64,000 nucleotides of DNA from Rhabditoides inermis (taxonomy: Eukaryota > Nematoda > Chromadorea > Rhabditida > Rhabditidae). The notes under the pieces were generated by a model. It saw only the letters and a list, made by a program, of their open reading frames with translations. It had not been told where the DNA came from and did no database searches. The translations under genes were made by a program, and so were the position numbers. Positions 25,338 through 37,644 of the stretch are shown in pieces (within the stretch, counting starts at the first letter, position 1; every line of letters begins with the position of its first letter). The DNA lies in contig CAWZYM010000392.1 in the NCBI GenBank assembly GCA_963966185.1, positions 721,001 through 785,000 on the forward strand, written 5' to 3'.

Positions 25338-26300
25338 ATGTGGATGGCTCGTTGTCTCGTCTTGGCCAGCGTGTTTGTATTGTGGGCGTGCGATCAGGCA
25401 CTCGCCTTCTCCATCCGCGACGCTATCAAGGGAGGCAAGCGCACCGCCACTGGAGGTACGTCGCCTTCTTCTTTTTAGACTGACGTGACGTCTTCGTCAC
25501 CTCTATCACTTTTTGATGTTTGACGTGATTGCGTGGGCGCTTGTCGAGTGCGCTCTCCAGTGTTGATTGGATGTGTTCGTTTAGTGTCTGCTCCCTGTCC
25601 CACATGGCACCCATTCGAGTGTCCGAGTGGGGAATGCGTGCCCATCAAATACCTCTGCGACGGATCCCCAGATTGCTCGGATGAGTATGATGAGAACAGG
25701 AGCATGTGCACTGCCGGTATGTCCTCCTCCCCTCTCTCTCTCCCCCCACCACACGTGTTCTAGCTACGCGGCCGCCAGTGGAGGAGACGGCATCGTTCCT
25801 CAAGGCGCTCATGACAGCCCACGGCAAGGACTTCCTTGTCAAGATCTTCGGAAAGCGGGCGGCCGACGAGCTGAAAGGAATGGGAGGAGTGGACAAGGTC
25901 GCCGTCGCTCTCTCACGTGAGTCACACTGCCCAAAACACACACGCGGAACATACAAAAATAATGTACTCAAAACACAAGTAATACTATCACAAAATATGT
26001 GCGAGTACCCGAATACAGCAGTGATGTCGTCTCTGTCATAATAAGCACATCGCAAAGGAAACAAGGTGGTGTGTTTTAGAGCAGCGATCAGCGGAGGACT
26101 TTGCGTCCGAGATGGCGATGGACGAGGAGGACACGATGCAGATGGTGGGAACGATGGAGGCTATCCTGCACCAGGCGACGAGGTGAGGGCAAGAGCAGGC
26201 GAACGGGAGTGACACTCTCCATTGCAGCGAGTTGTCGTCGAACGAGGCCGCCGACTTCCGCTTCTTCGTGCAGAAGCTGCACGAGACGGGCTTCTTCTAG
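25338..26300 (+). CDS. Prohormone-4 type neuropeptide precursor with LDLa domain
   Basis: Five exons: 25338-25455, 25585-25716, 25764-25916, 26080-26182, 26228-26300; 192 aa. Residues 1-23 are a signal peptide. Residues 24-35 read FSIRDAIKGGKR: a short peptide followed by Gly and a dibasic KR site, so convertase cleavage and amidation would release an amidated peptide. An LDL-receptor class A domain follows with six Cys (C44, C52, C57, C64, C70, C81) and the acidic calcium site CDGSPDCSDEYDE. The C-terminal part (residues 85-192) matches the conserved tail of arthropod prohormone-4 proteins (RPPVEETASFLKAL, HGKDFLVKIFG, GVDKVAVALS, then an acidic helix and ETGFF at the end). Length is normal for the family. 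It is secreted, presumably from neurons. AATAAA is near 26490. Confidence 0.88.
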
Positions 26301-26603
26301 ATTGGTCGTCGTCTCGCATTTCGTCATATCGCACCGGTCCACCTGTCCACACCCTCTCTCTCCACTCCATTCCATTGACGGTCATACACACATAGACACA
26401 CACACACACTCCTTGCATACACACGCTCCCAGTGAGAGAACGTATAAATGTTGAACTCGTTTGTATCTAGAACCAGTTGCCACATTTTACAAATAAAAGA
26501 CAATATGTGTTGTTGCCGTGGTGCAGATGAACTATGCTCAAACAAATGTAGCTGGCTTTTTAGATACAATTTTTAGACGAAAAGTGTGAAAACCCGAATA
26601 TTA

Positions 26604-29600
26604 GAGAGGGCGCGCAGCGCCCTCTCTCTTGGGTTAAAATAAGGCTCGCGCCAGAATTTTCAAGTAGCGATATCCAAAGGACATGTTAGCAACAATGTGA
26701 AGTCTTCCAATTTATGTTAGTTAGATTCGCACGGTTCCATAGGGCAGATCACTAATTGACGGCATCTTTGTATCTTTTCTCCGAAAGAAGTTATGAGCGA
26801 TCTCGCACTCGCACTAGGCGAAAGGCCAGCGTGTGGGTGGGTGTCGTTTCCAGTCACGCTAGCTGATAGCTAGCCCTCTGCTGGCGGGCGAGCGCGAGAG
26901 CACGCGAGAGAGCACGCTGTTTGGAGAGAGACAGATGTACTTTGGTGGCTGCGATCAGTAGGAATTTAGTAAGGGGAGAGAGAAAGAGAGAACGAGAGAA
27001 CGAGAGAACGAGAGAACGAGAGAACGAGAGAACGAGAGAACGAGAGAACGAGAGAACGAGAGAACGAGAGAACGATATAACGAGAGAAAAGGAGAAAAAG
27101 AGAGGAGGGAAGGAGGGAAGGAGAGACGGAGAGAACGAGAGAACGAGAGAACGAGAGAAGGATAGAAAGAGAGAACGAGAGAACGAGAGAACCAGAGAAA
27201 GAGAGAAAGATATAAAAAGAGAACGAGAGAGCTAGAGAACGAGAGAAAGAGAGAAAGGGAGAAGGAGGGAAGGAGGGATGGAGAGAAGAAGAGAAGGATA
27301 GAAAGAGAGAACGAGAGAACTAGAGAACGAAAGAAAGAGAGAAAGAGATAAAGAGAGAACGAGAGAAAGCGAGAACGACATAACGAGAGAATTAGAGAAC
27401 GAGAGAAAGAGAGAATGGGAGGAGGAGGGAAGGAGGGAAGGAGAGAAAGAGAGAAAGAGAGAAAGAGAAAACGAGAAAACGAGAGAAAGAGAAAACGAGA
27501 GAAAGAGAGAACGATATAACGAGAGAGCTAGAGAACGAGAGAAAGAGAGAAAGGGAGAAGGAGGGAAGGAGGGATGGAGAGAAGAAGAGAAGGAGAGAAG
27601 GAGAGAACTAGAGAAAAAAGAGAAAGAGAGAAAGAGAGAAAGAGAGAAAGAGAGAAAGAGAGAAAGAGAGAAAGAGAGAAAGAGAGAAAGAGAGAATGGG
27701 AGGAGGAGGGAAGGAGGGAAGGAGAGAAAGAGAGAAAGAGAGAACGAGAAAACGAGAAAACGAGAGAAAGAGAAAACGAGAGAAAGAGAGAACGATATAA
27801 CGAGAGAGCTAGAGAACGAGAGAAAGAGAGAAAGGGAGAAGGAGGGAAGGAGGGATGGAGAGAAGAAGAGAAGGAGAGAAGGAGAGAACTAGAGAAAAAA
27901 GAGAAAGAGAGAAAGAGAGAAAGAGAGAAAGAGAGAAAGAGAGAAAGAGAGAAAGAGAGAAAGAGAGAAAGAGAGAAAGAGAGAAAGAGAGAAAGAGAGA
28001 AAGAGAGAAAGAGAGAAAGAGAGAAAGAGAGAAAGAGAGAAAGAGAGAAAGAGAAAGAGAGAAAGAGAGAAAGAGAGAAAGAGAGAAAGAGAGAAAGAGA
28101 GAAAGAGAGAAAGAGAGAAAGAGAGAAAGAGAGAAAGAGAGAAAGAGATAATGAGAGAACGAGAGAAATAGAAACCGATAGAAAGAGAAAACGAGTGAAA
28201 GAGAGAACGATATAACGAGAGAACTAGAGAACGAGAGAAAGAGAGAAAGTGAGAAGGCGGGAAGGAGGGAAGGAAAGAAGGAGAGAACGAGACAACGAGA
28301 GAACGAGACAACGAGACAACGAGACAACGAGAGAACGAGAGAACGAGAAAACGAGAGCACGAGAGAACGAGAAAAAGAGAGAACGATATAACGATATAAC
28401 GAGAGAAATAGAGAACGAGAGAAAGAGAGAAAGAGAGAAGGAGAGAAGGAGGGAAGAAGAGAAGGAGAGACGGAGAGAACGAGAGAACGAGAGAACGAGA
28501 GAACGAGAGAAGGATAGAAAGAGAGAACGAGATAAAGAGAGAACGAGAGAACGAGAGAACGAGAAAACGAGAGAAAGAGAGAACAAGAGAAAGAGAGAAC
28601 GAAAGAAAGAGAGAACGATATAACTAGAGAACGAGAGAACGAGAGAAAGAGAGAAGGAGGGTGGTAGGAGGGAAGGAGGGAAGAAGAGAAGGAGAGACGG
28701 AGAGACGGAGAAAACGAGAGAACGAGATAACGAGAAACGAGAGAACGAGAGAACGAGAGAACGAGAGAACGAGAGAACGAGAGAACGAGAGAAAGAGAGA
28801 AAGAGAGAAAGAGAGAACGAGAGAAAGAGAGAACTGGAGAACTAGAGAAAAAGAGAAAGGGAGAAGGAGGGAAGGAGGGAAGGAGAGAAGAAGAGAAGGA
28901 GACACGCGAGAACGAGAGAACGAGAGAACGAGAGAACGAGAGAACGAGAGAACGAGAGAACGAGAGAAAGAGAAAACGAAATAACGAGAGAACTAGATAA
29001 CGAGAGAACGAGAGAAAGAGAGAAAGAGAGAAAGGGAGAAGGGGGGAAGGAGGGAAGGAGAGAAGGAGAGACGGAGAGACGGAGAGAACGAGAGAACGAG
29101 AGAACGAGAGAACGAGAGAACGAGAGAAAGAGAGAACGAGAGAACGAGAAAACGAGAGCACGAGAGAACGAGAAAAAGAGAGAACGATATAACGATATAA
29201 CGAGAGAAATAGAGAACGAGAGAAAGAGAGAAAGAGAGAAGGAGAGAAGGAGGGAAGAAGAGAAGGAGAGACGGAGAGAACGAGAGAACGAGAGAACGAG
29301 AGAACGAGAGAAGGATAGAAAGAGAGAACGAGATAAAGAGAGAACGAGAGAACGAGAGAACGAGAAAACGAGAGAAAGAGAGAACAAGAGAAAGAGAGAA
29401 CGAAAGAAAGAGAGAACGATATAACTAGAGAACGAGAGAACGAGAGAAAGAGAGAAGGAGGGTGGTAGGAGGGAAGGAGGGAAGAAGAGAAGGAGAGACG
29501 GAGAGACGGAGAAAACGAGAGAACGAGATAACGAGAAACGAGAGAACGAGAGAACGAGAGAACGAGAGAACGAGAGAAAGAGAGAAAGAGAGAAAGAGAG

Positions 29601-30420
29601 AACGAGAGAAAGAGAGAACTGAAGAACTAGAGAAAAAGAGAAAGGGAGAAGGAGGGAAGGAGGGAAGGAGAGAAGAAGAGAAGGAGACACGCGAGAACGA
29701 GAGAACGAGAGAACGAGAGAACGAGAGAACGAGAGAACGAGAGAACGAGAGAACGAGAGAAAGAGAAAACGAAATAACGAGAGAACTAGATAACGAGAGA
29801 ACGAGAGAACGAGAGAAAGAGAGAAAGGGAGAAGGGGGGAAGGAGGGAAGGAGAGAAGGAGAGACGGAGAGACGGAGAGAACGAGAGAACGAGAGAACGA
29901 GAGAACGAGAGAACGAGAGAAAGAGAGAACGAGAGAAAGAGAGAACGAGAGAAAGAGAGAAAAGAGAGAAAAGAGAGAACGAGAGAAAGAGAGAAAAGAG
30001 AGAAAGGGAGAAAGAGAGAACGAGAGAACGAGAGAACTAGAGAACGAGAGAAAGAGAGAAAGGGATAACGAGAGAACGAGAGAAAGAGAGAACGAGAGAA
30101 AGAGAGAACGAGAGAAAGAGAGAAAAGAAGGAGGGAAGGAAGGAAGGAGGGAAGGAGAGGAGGAGAGAAGGAAAGAAGGAGAGAAGGAGGGAAGGAATGG
30201 AAGGAGAGAACGAGAGAACGAGAAAATATCGAATAAATTTGAAATGAAATTGATGAAATAATGAGAGAAGAACATGTTACATGTATGAAGACGAGAGAGA
30301 AAATTTCTATGAAATTCAACAAAAGGACATATATTATCTTTTAAAAGTACTTCCGTAAAAAGTGTTGTTTGTGTTAACCTGATTCAAGAAAAGCGCATGC
30401 ATATATTATTAATTTTCGAA
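26604..30420 (+). mobile_element. Dispersed element, copy split by satellite DNA
   Basis: The left part (26604-26955) matches 17635-18195 and the right part (30293-30420) matches 18255-18377. It begins with a strong hairpin, gagagggcgc pairing with gcgccctctc across three bases. Between the two halves lies the GA satellite. The compact copy has only about 110 bp there, so the satellite is either an insertion or an expansion of purine-rich element sequence (agagagcacg, ggagagagaca). Confidence 0.7.
26985..30210 (+). repeat. GA-rich satellite, about 3.2 kb
   Basis: Almost pure purine strand built of 8-bp units, chiefly gagaacga and gagaaaga, interspersed with blocks of ggagggaa and occasional acgatataac. 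Longer periodicities are visible: the block ggatggagagaagaagagaa recurs 281 bp apart (about 27570 and 27851), and the block containing gggtggtaggaggg recurs 801 bp apart (28660 and 29461) with near-identical flanks, so there is higher-order duplication. The strand bias would favour triplex formation. Confidence 0.92.
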
Positions 30421-30824
30421 AAATCAAATCGTAAACACCTGAACATGAAAACTAACACAAACTTGCTCTTTCAAAACGTTGAATAATTTTTGAATAATTA
30501 ATGTTGAATAATTCCATGTTTTGTTTTTTTGACATTTTTATACCTGAAACATTGAGTCAAACAACATCACGAATAACATTTTATTTTACTGATAAACCAT
30601 AAATAATAAACCGCAAAAAAACACTAAATAAACAAAACAATCGTATTATTCTGAATGTTACGTGTAACTATTCTATATTCGTTTGAAAGAGCAAGTTTGT
30701 GTTAGTTTTCATGTTCAGGTGTTTACGATTTGATTTTTCGAAAATTAATAATATATGCATGCGCTTTTCTTGAATCAGGTTAACACAAACAACACTTTTT
30801 ACGGAAGTACTTTTAAAAGATAAT
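30333..30824. repeat. Perfect 143-bp inverted repeat with 206-bp spacer
   Basis: Arm 30333-30475 is the exact reverse complement of 30682-30824, by direct comparison of every base. Arms start attatcttttaaaagtac and end with tcaaa at the spacer. The left arm is the 3' end of the dispersed element, so the right arm is an inverted duplication of it; similarity stops sharply at both outer ends. The spacer (30476-30681) is AT-rich. Perfect identity implies recent origin, gene conversion or palindrome resolution. A transcript would fold into a 143-bp duplex. Confidence 0.93.
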
Positions 30825-31900
30825 TTTGCTTAGATTGAAATTCCAGGAGAGAAAAGCTGTTTGCTGTTAGGCGCTTTTGCAATTTTTATGCTATTACGTT
30901 TTATAATAGACCAACACAATTTATCGAGTTATTCATCTTTCGGAAAGAGCTTCATGTTTGACAGTGTATCGGCTGTCGCATTGCATTCGTCTCGCATCGG
31001 AAACGTTGATATCATCTATCTTTTGTTGTTCTACAAGTCTCTGAGTACGTGGAGTGCGAATAAAAAAGTTGTTTCCGTATTTCCTTCGATCTTTTTAAGG
31101 GAGATCACATCACTGTGTGTACGTAGATTGCTTCAGTGCTGACATTGAAACTAGAGGATTTGTATTCCTTTCTAAGAAAATCACGAAGTTTGCGCCCTCT
31201 GCATGAGAGTTTATCTCACTTCTTATCATACTATTAATATCACTCTCAACACACGTACATGAATGTTTCCTTGTACTTGTTAAAATAGCTGAGTAGAAAT
31301 GTCGAGGGTCGAGGGACGATGCCAAACATGATGTCCCAAAATAAAAGACGCATACCGCTGAATTCGCCGTGAAACACACCTAATAGTACTAATTCCTAAC
31401 GACGACGTTTGGTCGAGTCGCAATATACAAAAATATATTAAACAATATTATACAAACACTATTTTCTGTAAGCAAATAAGTAGGCATAACCGAACCTCTC
31501 CGATCCTTTCTCTGTTCGATTTCCCAAACCATGCGCTTTTGGCCTTTATAGAATAGAATAGTTTATTCATAAGTTGTTATGACATACACACAAATCGAAC
31601 AATGAAATACAGCTACGGTTTGGAACTGTTCGTATTCGATTTGCGGGGTTTCACTTTCTCCAGACACTGTTGGCATTACAGCATATGCGGAGAGAGGAAT
31701 CCAGTCACGTCTCCAGACATCCGTCTTCTTATCCGATATAGAGTATGCGGCTTTGATCCATCCTCGAACGCGTGAGCCTTATGGACCACCTTGCGTCTAC
31801 CGTCGAACGTTCTCGAACTTCTCGCGTCCATTTGCATACTTGCTCCCGGTCGATCCATTTGTCACTATCATGTAGCGAAATCCAAGAAATCCGTGAGTTA

Positions 31901-32142
31901 CCGACTATGTGCACTCCCAACAGGCTTTTTTGGCTCCTCCTTATCGTCTCACAGTGAACGGCTCCGGATATCGATCGATATCAGCAGCGTACTTCTCTTC
32001 CGGTCGCGGGTGCCGCCGTTGTCCTTCAATTCGCATTCGCTTTGTACCTTCCTTTCCTCCAATTGAGAATCCGCGCTTCGCCGACTAGTTGCACTTCCAC
32101 AGGCTTATTTGGCGTTGCCTCATCGTCTCACAGTGAACGGCT
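31901..32142. repeat. Diverged direct repeat pair
   Basis: Segments at 31901-31962 and 32081-32142 share the framework ccgacta-gtgcact-cc-caggctt-tttgg, then tcgtctcacagtgaacggct, 180 bp apart. No frame links them and no function is evident. Confidence 0.65.
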
Positions 32143-34446
32143 TCAATTTGAGAATTAGTCGATACTCCACGAAACCTCATATCCAAGCGGCGGCGGCGGT
32201 GACTTTCATTGTCGTCGGGTGGTAATTCGAGGGAGCGCGGTAAGGGGCAACCGCTCGCGGGGACGGGAAAATGAGAAGTCTTTAGGCTAACATATCTCGA
32301 ATACACGTAAATATATCGATGCAACCTAAACTGAATTACCATATATATGAATCAATGATCAACTTGTAAATAACGCTGACATTGTTTGGATTTGGTGTTA
32401 TCCTCGTTGACAATACGTTTTATCGTCGCGGGTGTCAGCTTATCGCATTTTTTCCGTTACTCAATTACAGTTACTCAATTTTCAACCACTCAAATATGAG
32501 GACCACTTTCTAAATCTAAATGGCCTAGATTCACAAGTCTATTCATTTCAATGTATTTTTTTTATTATCAAGGGTTTCACTGTTATTCCAACGCGATCCA
32601 GTAATGCAAATGAATTTAAAATTTGTTAGTCTAATTTAAAACAAACATTCAGAGCTGTAGAGCATGTATAGATTAGCACCTGGAATAACCTACTTTTTGA
32701 TATTGTACATGTACTTATCTGTGACGCTATTTTACAAACAACACCTGCCCACTCTAGAACTAATGAGATTGTTCAAAATCTTACTTTTATGAGAATAAAC
32801 CTTTTATAACGTGTATTTTCTTCTGTATTGTAATTTTATTATTATGTATATGTTTCACACATCAATGTTCGCAGGTAATATGCGCGATTTTTCTACCAAC
32901 TACCAAACAGCGGAGCACCCATTCTCGTTTGGAGAGCCATACCTGTGCCCTGGGGGGGGCACACTTTCACAGTATCATTATTCTATTTATATACTATGTT
33001 TCATGCCCGCATCGCACTGGTCACTTCTCAAAGTTCACAGCACAATCGAATTCCAGCATAGATCCCCCATTGTAGGACTGTGTGCTACCAGATCACCCAT
33101 GATGAGAACATTGAATGTAAAAACAATCTAATGAAAGCTCATTACATTCGAAACATGCGCGATAGCCAATGAAGTACTGATGAGTTTAGGTGGAGCCGTT
33201 GCTGACCATTTTTAGACCAATCACCATTAGTACTCAAAATCCGCGCCGCTGCTGTGAAAAGAGAAAACAATGTCGGGGAAAACTGTTGGAGGATTTGGTA
33301 TTTGGTAGGCGAAGGAAACGCATCTAATAAGGAAAATCATCACAATAGAGTTTTTTCCCGAATGTACGGAGTTTCATGTCAGTTGACACTTACACTTACT
33401 GAACAATATCATGTTATAATAAAATAAACGGTCTGTATTTGATTCCATTTGATTGCAGTTGTATAAGAAACTCGTCTCCAATTTTCCAGGAGCTTGCGCA
33501 CTAATGGTTTTATTTGAAATCAAATTCACGGCACTACGTACATGCAATAATTTCAATGACCACAGTATTCGCAAAATTAATCTATAAACTAGACTAGTGA
33601 ACTAGTTACTAGCGACAAGTATTTGCGTCAAGGAGCTAAATCACTTGTATTGTATTTGTGTAATAGTATACTTTTATTGTAACGCACTTTATGCAGGATG
33701 ATAGAGAAAATATTGTCCACAATTCCCGCACGTTTCATGATTTCATAGTAGCGGAGATATTTTAATGCGATGACACTATTCGCTTCCCAACTGTTTTTCG
33801 AACGTTAAAAATACATTCATTATGAAATAACCATAACATAGAGCTACGGAGAGGGATAGAAGGATAAAGAAACAGAACGAAAAAAATTTGTATAAGAATA
33901 AAATAAGATGTACGTTGACCCAGACACTTCAAATGAGTGTCGCGACAGCGACATTTCAGTTCACATATCAATATTTTACTTTTCACTCAATCAACTCCGA
34001 CAATTAATAAAAAGTTTATTCGATTTGATGTTTCATAGTCAATTTCACGTATACGAGAAAATGTTGATCGTTTGTAAATGTTTTCAATTCGCGTGACAAT
34101 AGATCATATCCATATTTCCATATGCGTATTGTTCATTTCCATAAGTTAGTGTTTTGTGGTATATTCTCTTTGCAGTTTCTCTCTCTCTTCCCTTCTCTCT
34201 CTCTCTCTCTTCTCGCAAGCCCCGCCCCCTCGGTCCATCCCCTCCACTCACTACGCTATTCTCCATTCCACCATCCCTCATTACGCCACTACGAGTTAAC
34301 TCCCCGCCGCCACTTACTTCTTACGTTCTTGTTGTTTACTGTTTACTCTTTCTGATTATGCTAATGTTCTTGTTATGCACTCCCTTGTCTATTCAATGTC
34401 CCATAGCCTTGCAGGAATGTGTGTTATGGGATGATCCGTGCGAGGA

Positions 34447-37372
34447 ATGCGCCTTCTCCTTCTCCTTCTCCTCCTACTCCTGCTCCTCCTCGCTCCTCCA
34501 CACGCAGGTACATCTTCTCCTCCCCACTCATCTACTATTTGTCTGCCACAATCCACTCCCATAGTCCAGCTTATCGGCTTTTTGGCTGTGAGAGTTTCTA
34601 TACGCGGATGGCATATTTCATAGCTGCGTAACCTGAGAACATAGACCATGGAGAGAGAGACGGGGATTGTGGGGTGGCTCTAATGAAGAAAGAACACTTG
34701 GTGTGTGTTGGGAGGCGGGTAATAAGGCGTGGTTGGGGCGACAAGGGCTGATTGCCGACGGATCGGGAGTGCCTTTGTGCCCTCTCTCTCCGTCTCCCTC
34801 CCTCCCTCCCTCCCTTCTTCCCTCCAGTCATTGCCAGAGCAGTGCATTAGACATTCAGATGAGAGCCCCGTCGTTTTTGTGCGACGAACGCTTTCCGGCA
34901 CTACTCTACGCATCACAAATACACCCCCCTTATGGTGCTAGGCAACTCTTTGGTTTTGGAAAGTGGAATTAGCCATGTGTGTTGTTTACGGTGTCGAGGT
35001 GCGTGGTTGAGAAAGAGCGTCTACCGTAGACAGGCACATTGCGTGTCGTTCCATTGCTTCTTTCGGATTTCTCGATCGGTTTGGCGGCGCGTGATTCGCG
35101 GTGTAAAAAGAGGAAATGCCTGGAGGCGGCTAATTAATATATGAGTCCATCTTGACTGGCAACACACGCGATGCTGGCTGTCGAGGCACTTGGCCTATCG
35201 ATCCTTCTCCTGTATAGAAGGGGAGGGGAAAGGAGTCTGTAAACGGCTCTTTTGTAGCCCCTCTGCCTCGAATGGGACGACAATTGGGGCGAGTGTGTTG
35301 TTGTTTCTGTTGATGATGATGGAGAAAAGGCAATGGGGCGATGAAAGAATGCGAGGGCTAATAAGAGAAGGTGAATGGCGGAGGGACGCCAACACAACAC
35401 ACGTCCTCTCATCCCCATACCCTCTCACTACCCTCACACTACCCTCTCACTACTTTCTCACCCGCACTCATTCCCTCTCATTACATTATACCCCAAACGG
35501 TCACCCCCTCCACTGCACTTTTTGACTCCTCTCATTTCCGTGTCAGGAGAATTGATAAGACTTTTTGGGGCGTTTTTTTTGGTGGCAACAGTAAAAATCA
35601 CGTGTAGGGTGCGCTTAGCGTGCTAAGTGTATGCGAACGATGGATCGAGGACTTCTCATTGACAGGCTGTCATGGGCAGGCGAACTCGGGCAATGCATTG
35701 CCACTCTCTCACTCCCTCCTTCCTTCTCTCCCTTCCTCGAAAGCCAACCAGCAGCCACTTATACTATTTGAGACAGAAAGAGGAGGCGAGGGAAGCGTAG
35801 GATAGAGTAAAAGAGTGAGAGAGAGTAATTATGCGCACCTTGCATCCGAAATACCCGCAAACCGCTGCGTGAGTGGCGGGAGGGAGAGAGGGAGCGAGAG
35901 GAAGGGAGGGAGGGTATTTTGGCTGCGTAATGCGATGCTATGGCGGGCCTCTAATTGACACGCGAGCGAGTGAGGGTCGCCCGGAAGAAGCGCTGTCCTC
36001 TCTGCCCCCACTCCCCCACTCCTTCCTCTCCCCCTCCCCTCCTCTCTCTTCGCAGTTTATGAGCTGTGAATACCGCAATGGGCGTTTCCATTATACCCCT
36101 TCGGGCGACTCGCAGTAATTATTCCGCCTTGCCGGCAAGAAGAGAGACAATTGTGTTCAAGTGGAAACGTATGGTAATTGCGCGCTATGGAACAAGCCTC
36201 ATGAATAGAAGATGCCATTGCTCCGCTCCCCTCCTCTCACTCACACCTTCCCCTCACTTAACCATATCAGTGTGGTAAACATGGCTCACTATTTAATGGC
36301 TCAGTATAGTGTATAGTGGGCATTTGATAGTGATTGTTGATTTTGCATTCTGTAACTGCGCAAGCCGTGTTTCAATAATATATGCGATAATGAGCGGAAG
36401 AGGAGGGAAGGGGGGAAGACACTCTCGGCTGAGCTCACTTGTGATTCCTGATAAATTCACATTGAGTATGCAATGAGAGTGTGGAAAGATTGGCGAGAGA
36501 GTGTGCGGACGATAGAGTGACAGAAATGGGATGATGTATTAGTGCAGTGGGTGGCGTGCAGAGAAGACATCTCATATACACTCATCCACCACACCAAATA
36601 CAATCACAAGTTTAATGCAATGCGAGTGAGACAAGAAGGGAGAGAGAGAGCACCGCGCCCTTTTCACAACACCCATTCTCCTCTCCTCACAGATGGAATC
36701 GGTAATTTTCGAATCTCAGTCTCCCATTTGATGGCTTTCTTGGGAGGGATTGTGCTAAAAGTGCGATTAGAGAGAGAAAGAGAGAGAAGGGGATGGAGGG
36801 AAGGTATATGGGGAATTGTTTTTAGTGGCGCTCGAGTGTCTGGAGGGCAGCGACTGTGTGGCGGACGCATCGTGTGGGGGATGTTCGGGTGAGGAGGGAG
36901 GGAGGGAGGGATGGGCTGACTGGAGTGAGTGGTTGCAGGCGTGGCGTGCACTCGTATCGTGAGCTACTCTCCGGACGACAACCACCACACCGCACTCACA
37001 TGCATCCCCTATGACACGCGCTCGTACGGCCGGTCTCTGCTGCAGGAGGAGGGCTGTCGCTCGTCGGGCGATCGCCTCGTCTGCGTCTGCTATGGCAGCG
37101 ACTACTGCAACGCCGCCTCTCCCTCCCTCGCCCTTCCTCTCTCACTCTTCATTCTGCTACTGCTCAGGTTACAGTGATCATCACATATGATTTTATTATG
37201 CACTTTTGGGTTTATTGACGATAAATTTATTTATGGTTTTGCTTACACCAGGAAGACGGGAAAGATGAGAAGTTTAGAGCAAGGGGAAGCGTCTTTTGCA
37301 GAGCTGCGAACGCAATTGGGAATGTCGCGTCTGAGTGACGTGACTGATCTGCCGATCGAGTTGAAGAAATGA
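34447..37372 (+). CDS. Three-finger (Ly-6/ET-module-like) type I membrane protein
   Basis: Exons 34447-34507, 36939-37167, 37252-37372, phases 1 and 2 matching; 136 aa. Residues 1-20 are a signal peptide with a 13-Leu run. The ectodomain has six Cys and ends VCVCYGSDYCN, the closing motif of Ly-6/activin-receptor-like folds, where the Asn after the last Cys is diagnostic. A Ser/Leu membrane span follows (about residues 82-96), then a 40-residue tail (RKTGKMRSLEQGE...). If the last intron is retained, the protein stops three codons later at 37177 and would look GPI-anchored, so splicing may switch anchor type. The first intron is unusually long (2.4 kb); a missing exon carrying the usual first Cys pair is possible. 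Confidence 0.62.
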
Positions 37373-37644
37373 GAAAAGGTCATATATTTTCCTCGAAATT
37401 TCGAGACGTCTTTGCATCAAAAACACAATGATCGGTCGATGGCGCTAAGAAAAGGGAGAGTTTCACTCAATCCCACCGATCATTCCGTGTCAACGTTGTG
37501 AAAAACGAACAGTCTCGAAAATCTAAACACTTGGATGGGCTCGATTGTGTGAATATAAGAAGACGACGAGCCCGGCGTCTCTCTCTTATTATGATCAAGA
37601 TAAAAGCGGTCACACTATTTATTAAGTTTTATAGTACATCAACA

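Larger units (their letters stand above)
26301..34446. other. Gene-free block: split element, satellite, inverted repeat, AT-rich DNA
   Basis: 26301-26500 is the prohormone 3' UTR. 26604-30824 holds the structures listed separately. 30825-34446 is AT-rich with only short frames and a diverged repeat pair at 31901-32142; I found no exon chain. Long frames across the satellite are periodic artefacts. Confidence 0.6.

Noticed and set aside
27809..30322. Minus-strand frames of 450 and 477 codons and matching plus-strand frames across the GA satellite
   Set aside because: The 8-bp purine repeat stays open in several frames because it lacks stops; the peptides are pure Ser/Leu/Phe or Arg/Glu repeats with no start context or splice structure.
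36052..36118. Exon-like segment with acceptor inside the three-finger gene
   Set aside because: It meets a stop in the phase required by the flanking exons and has no donor.
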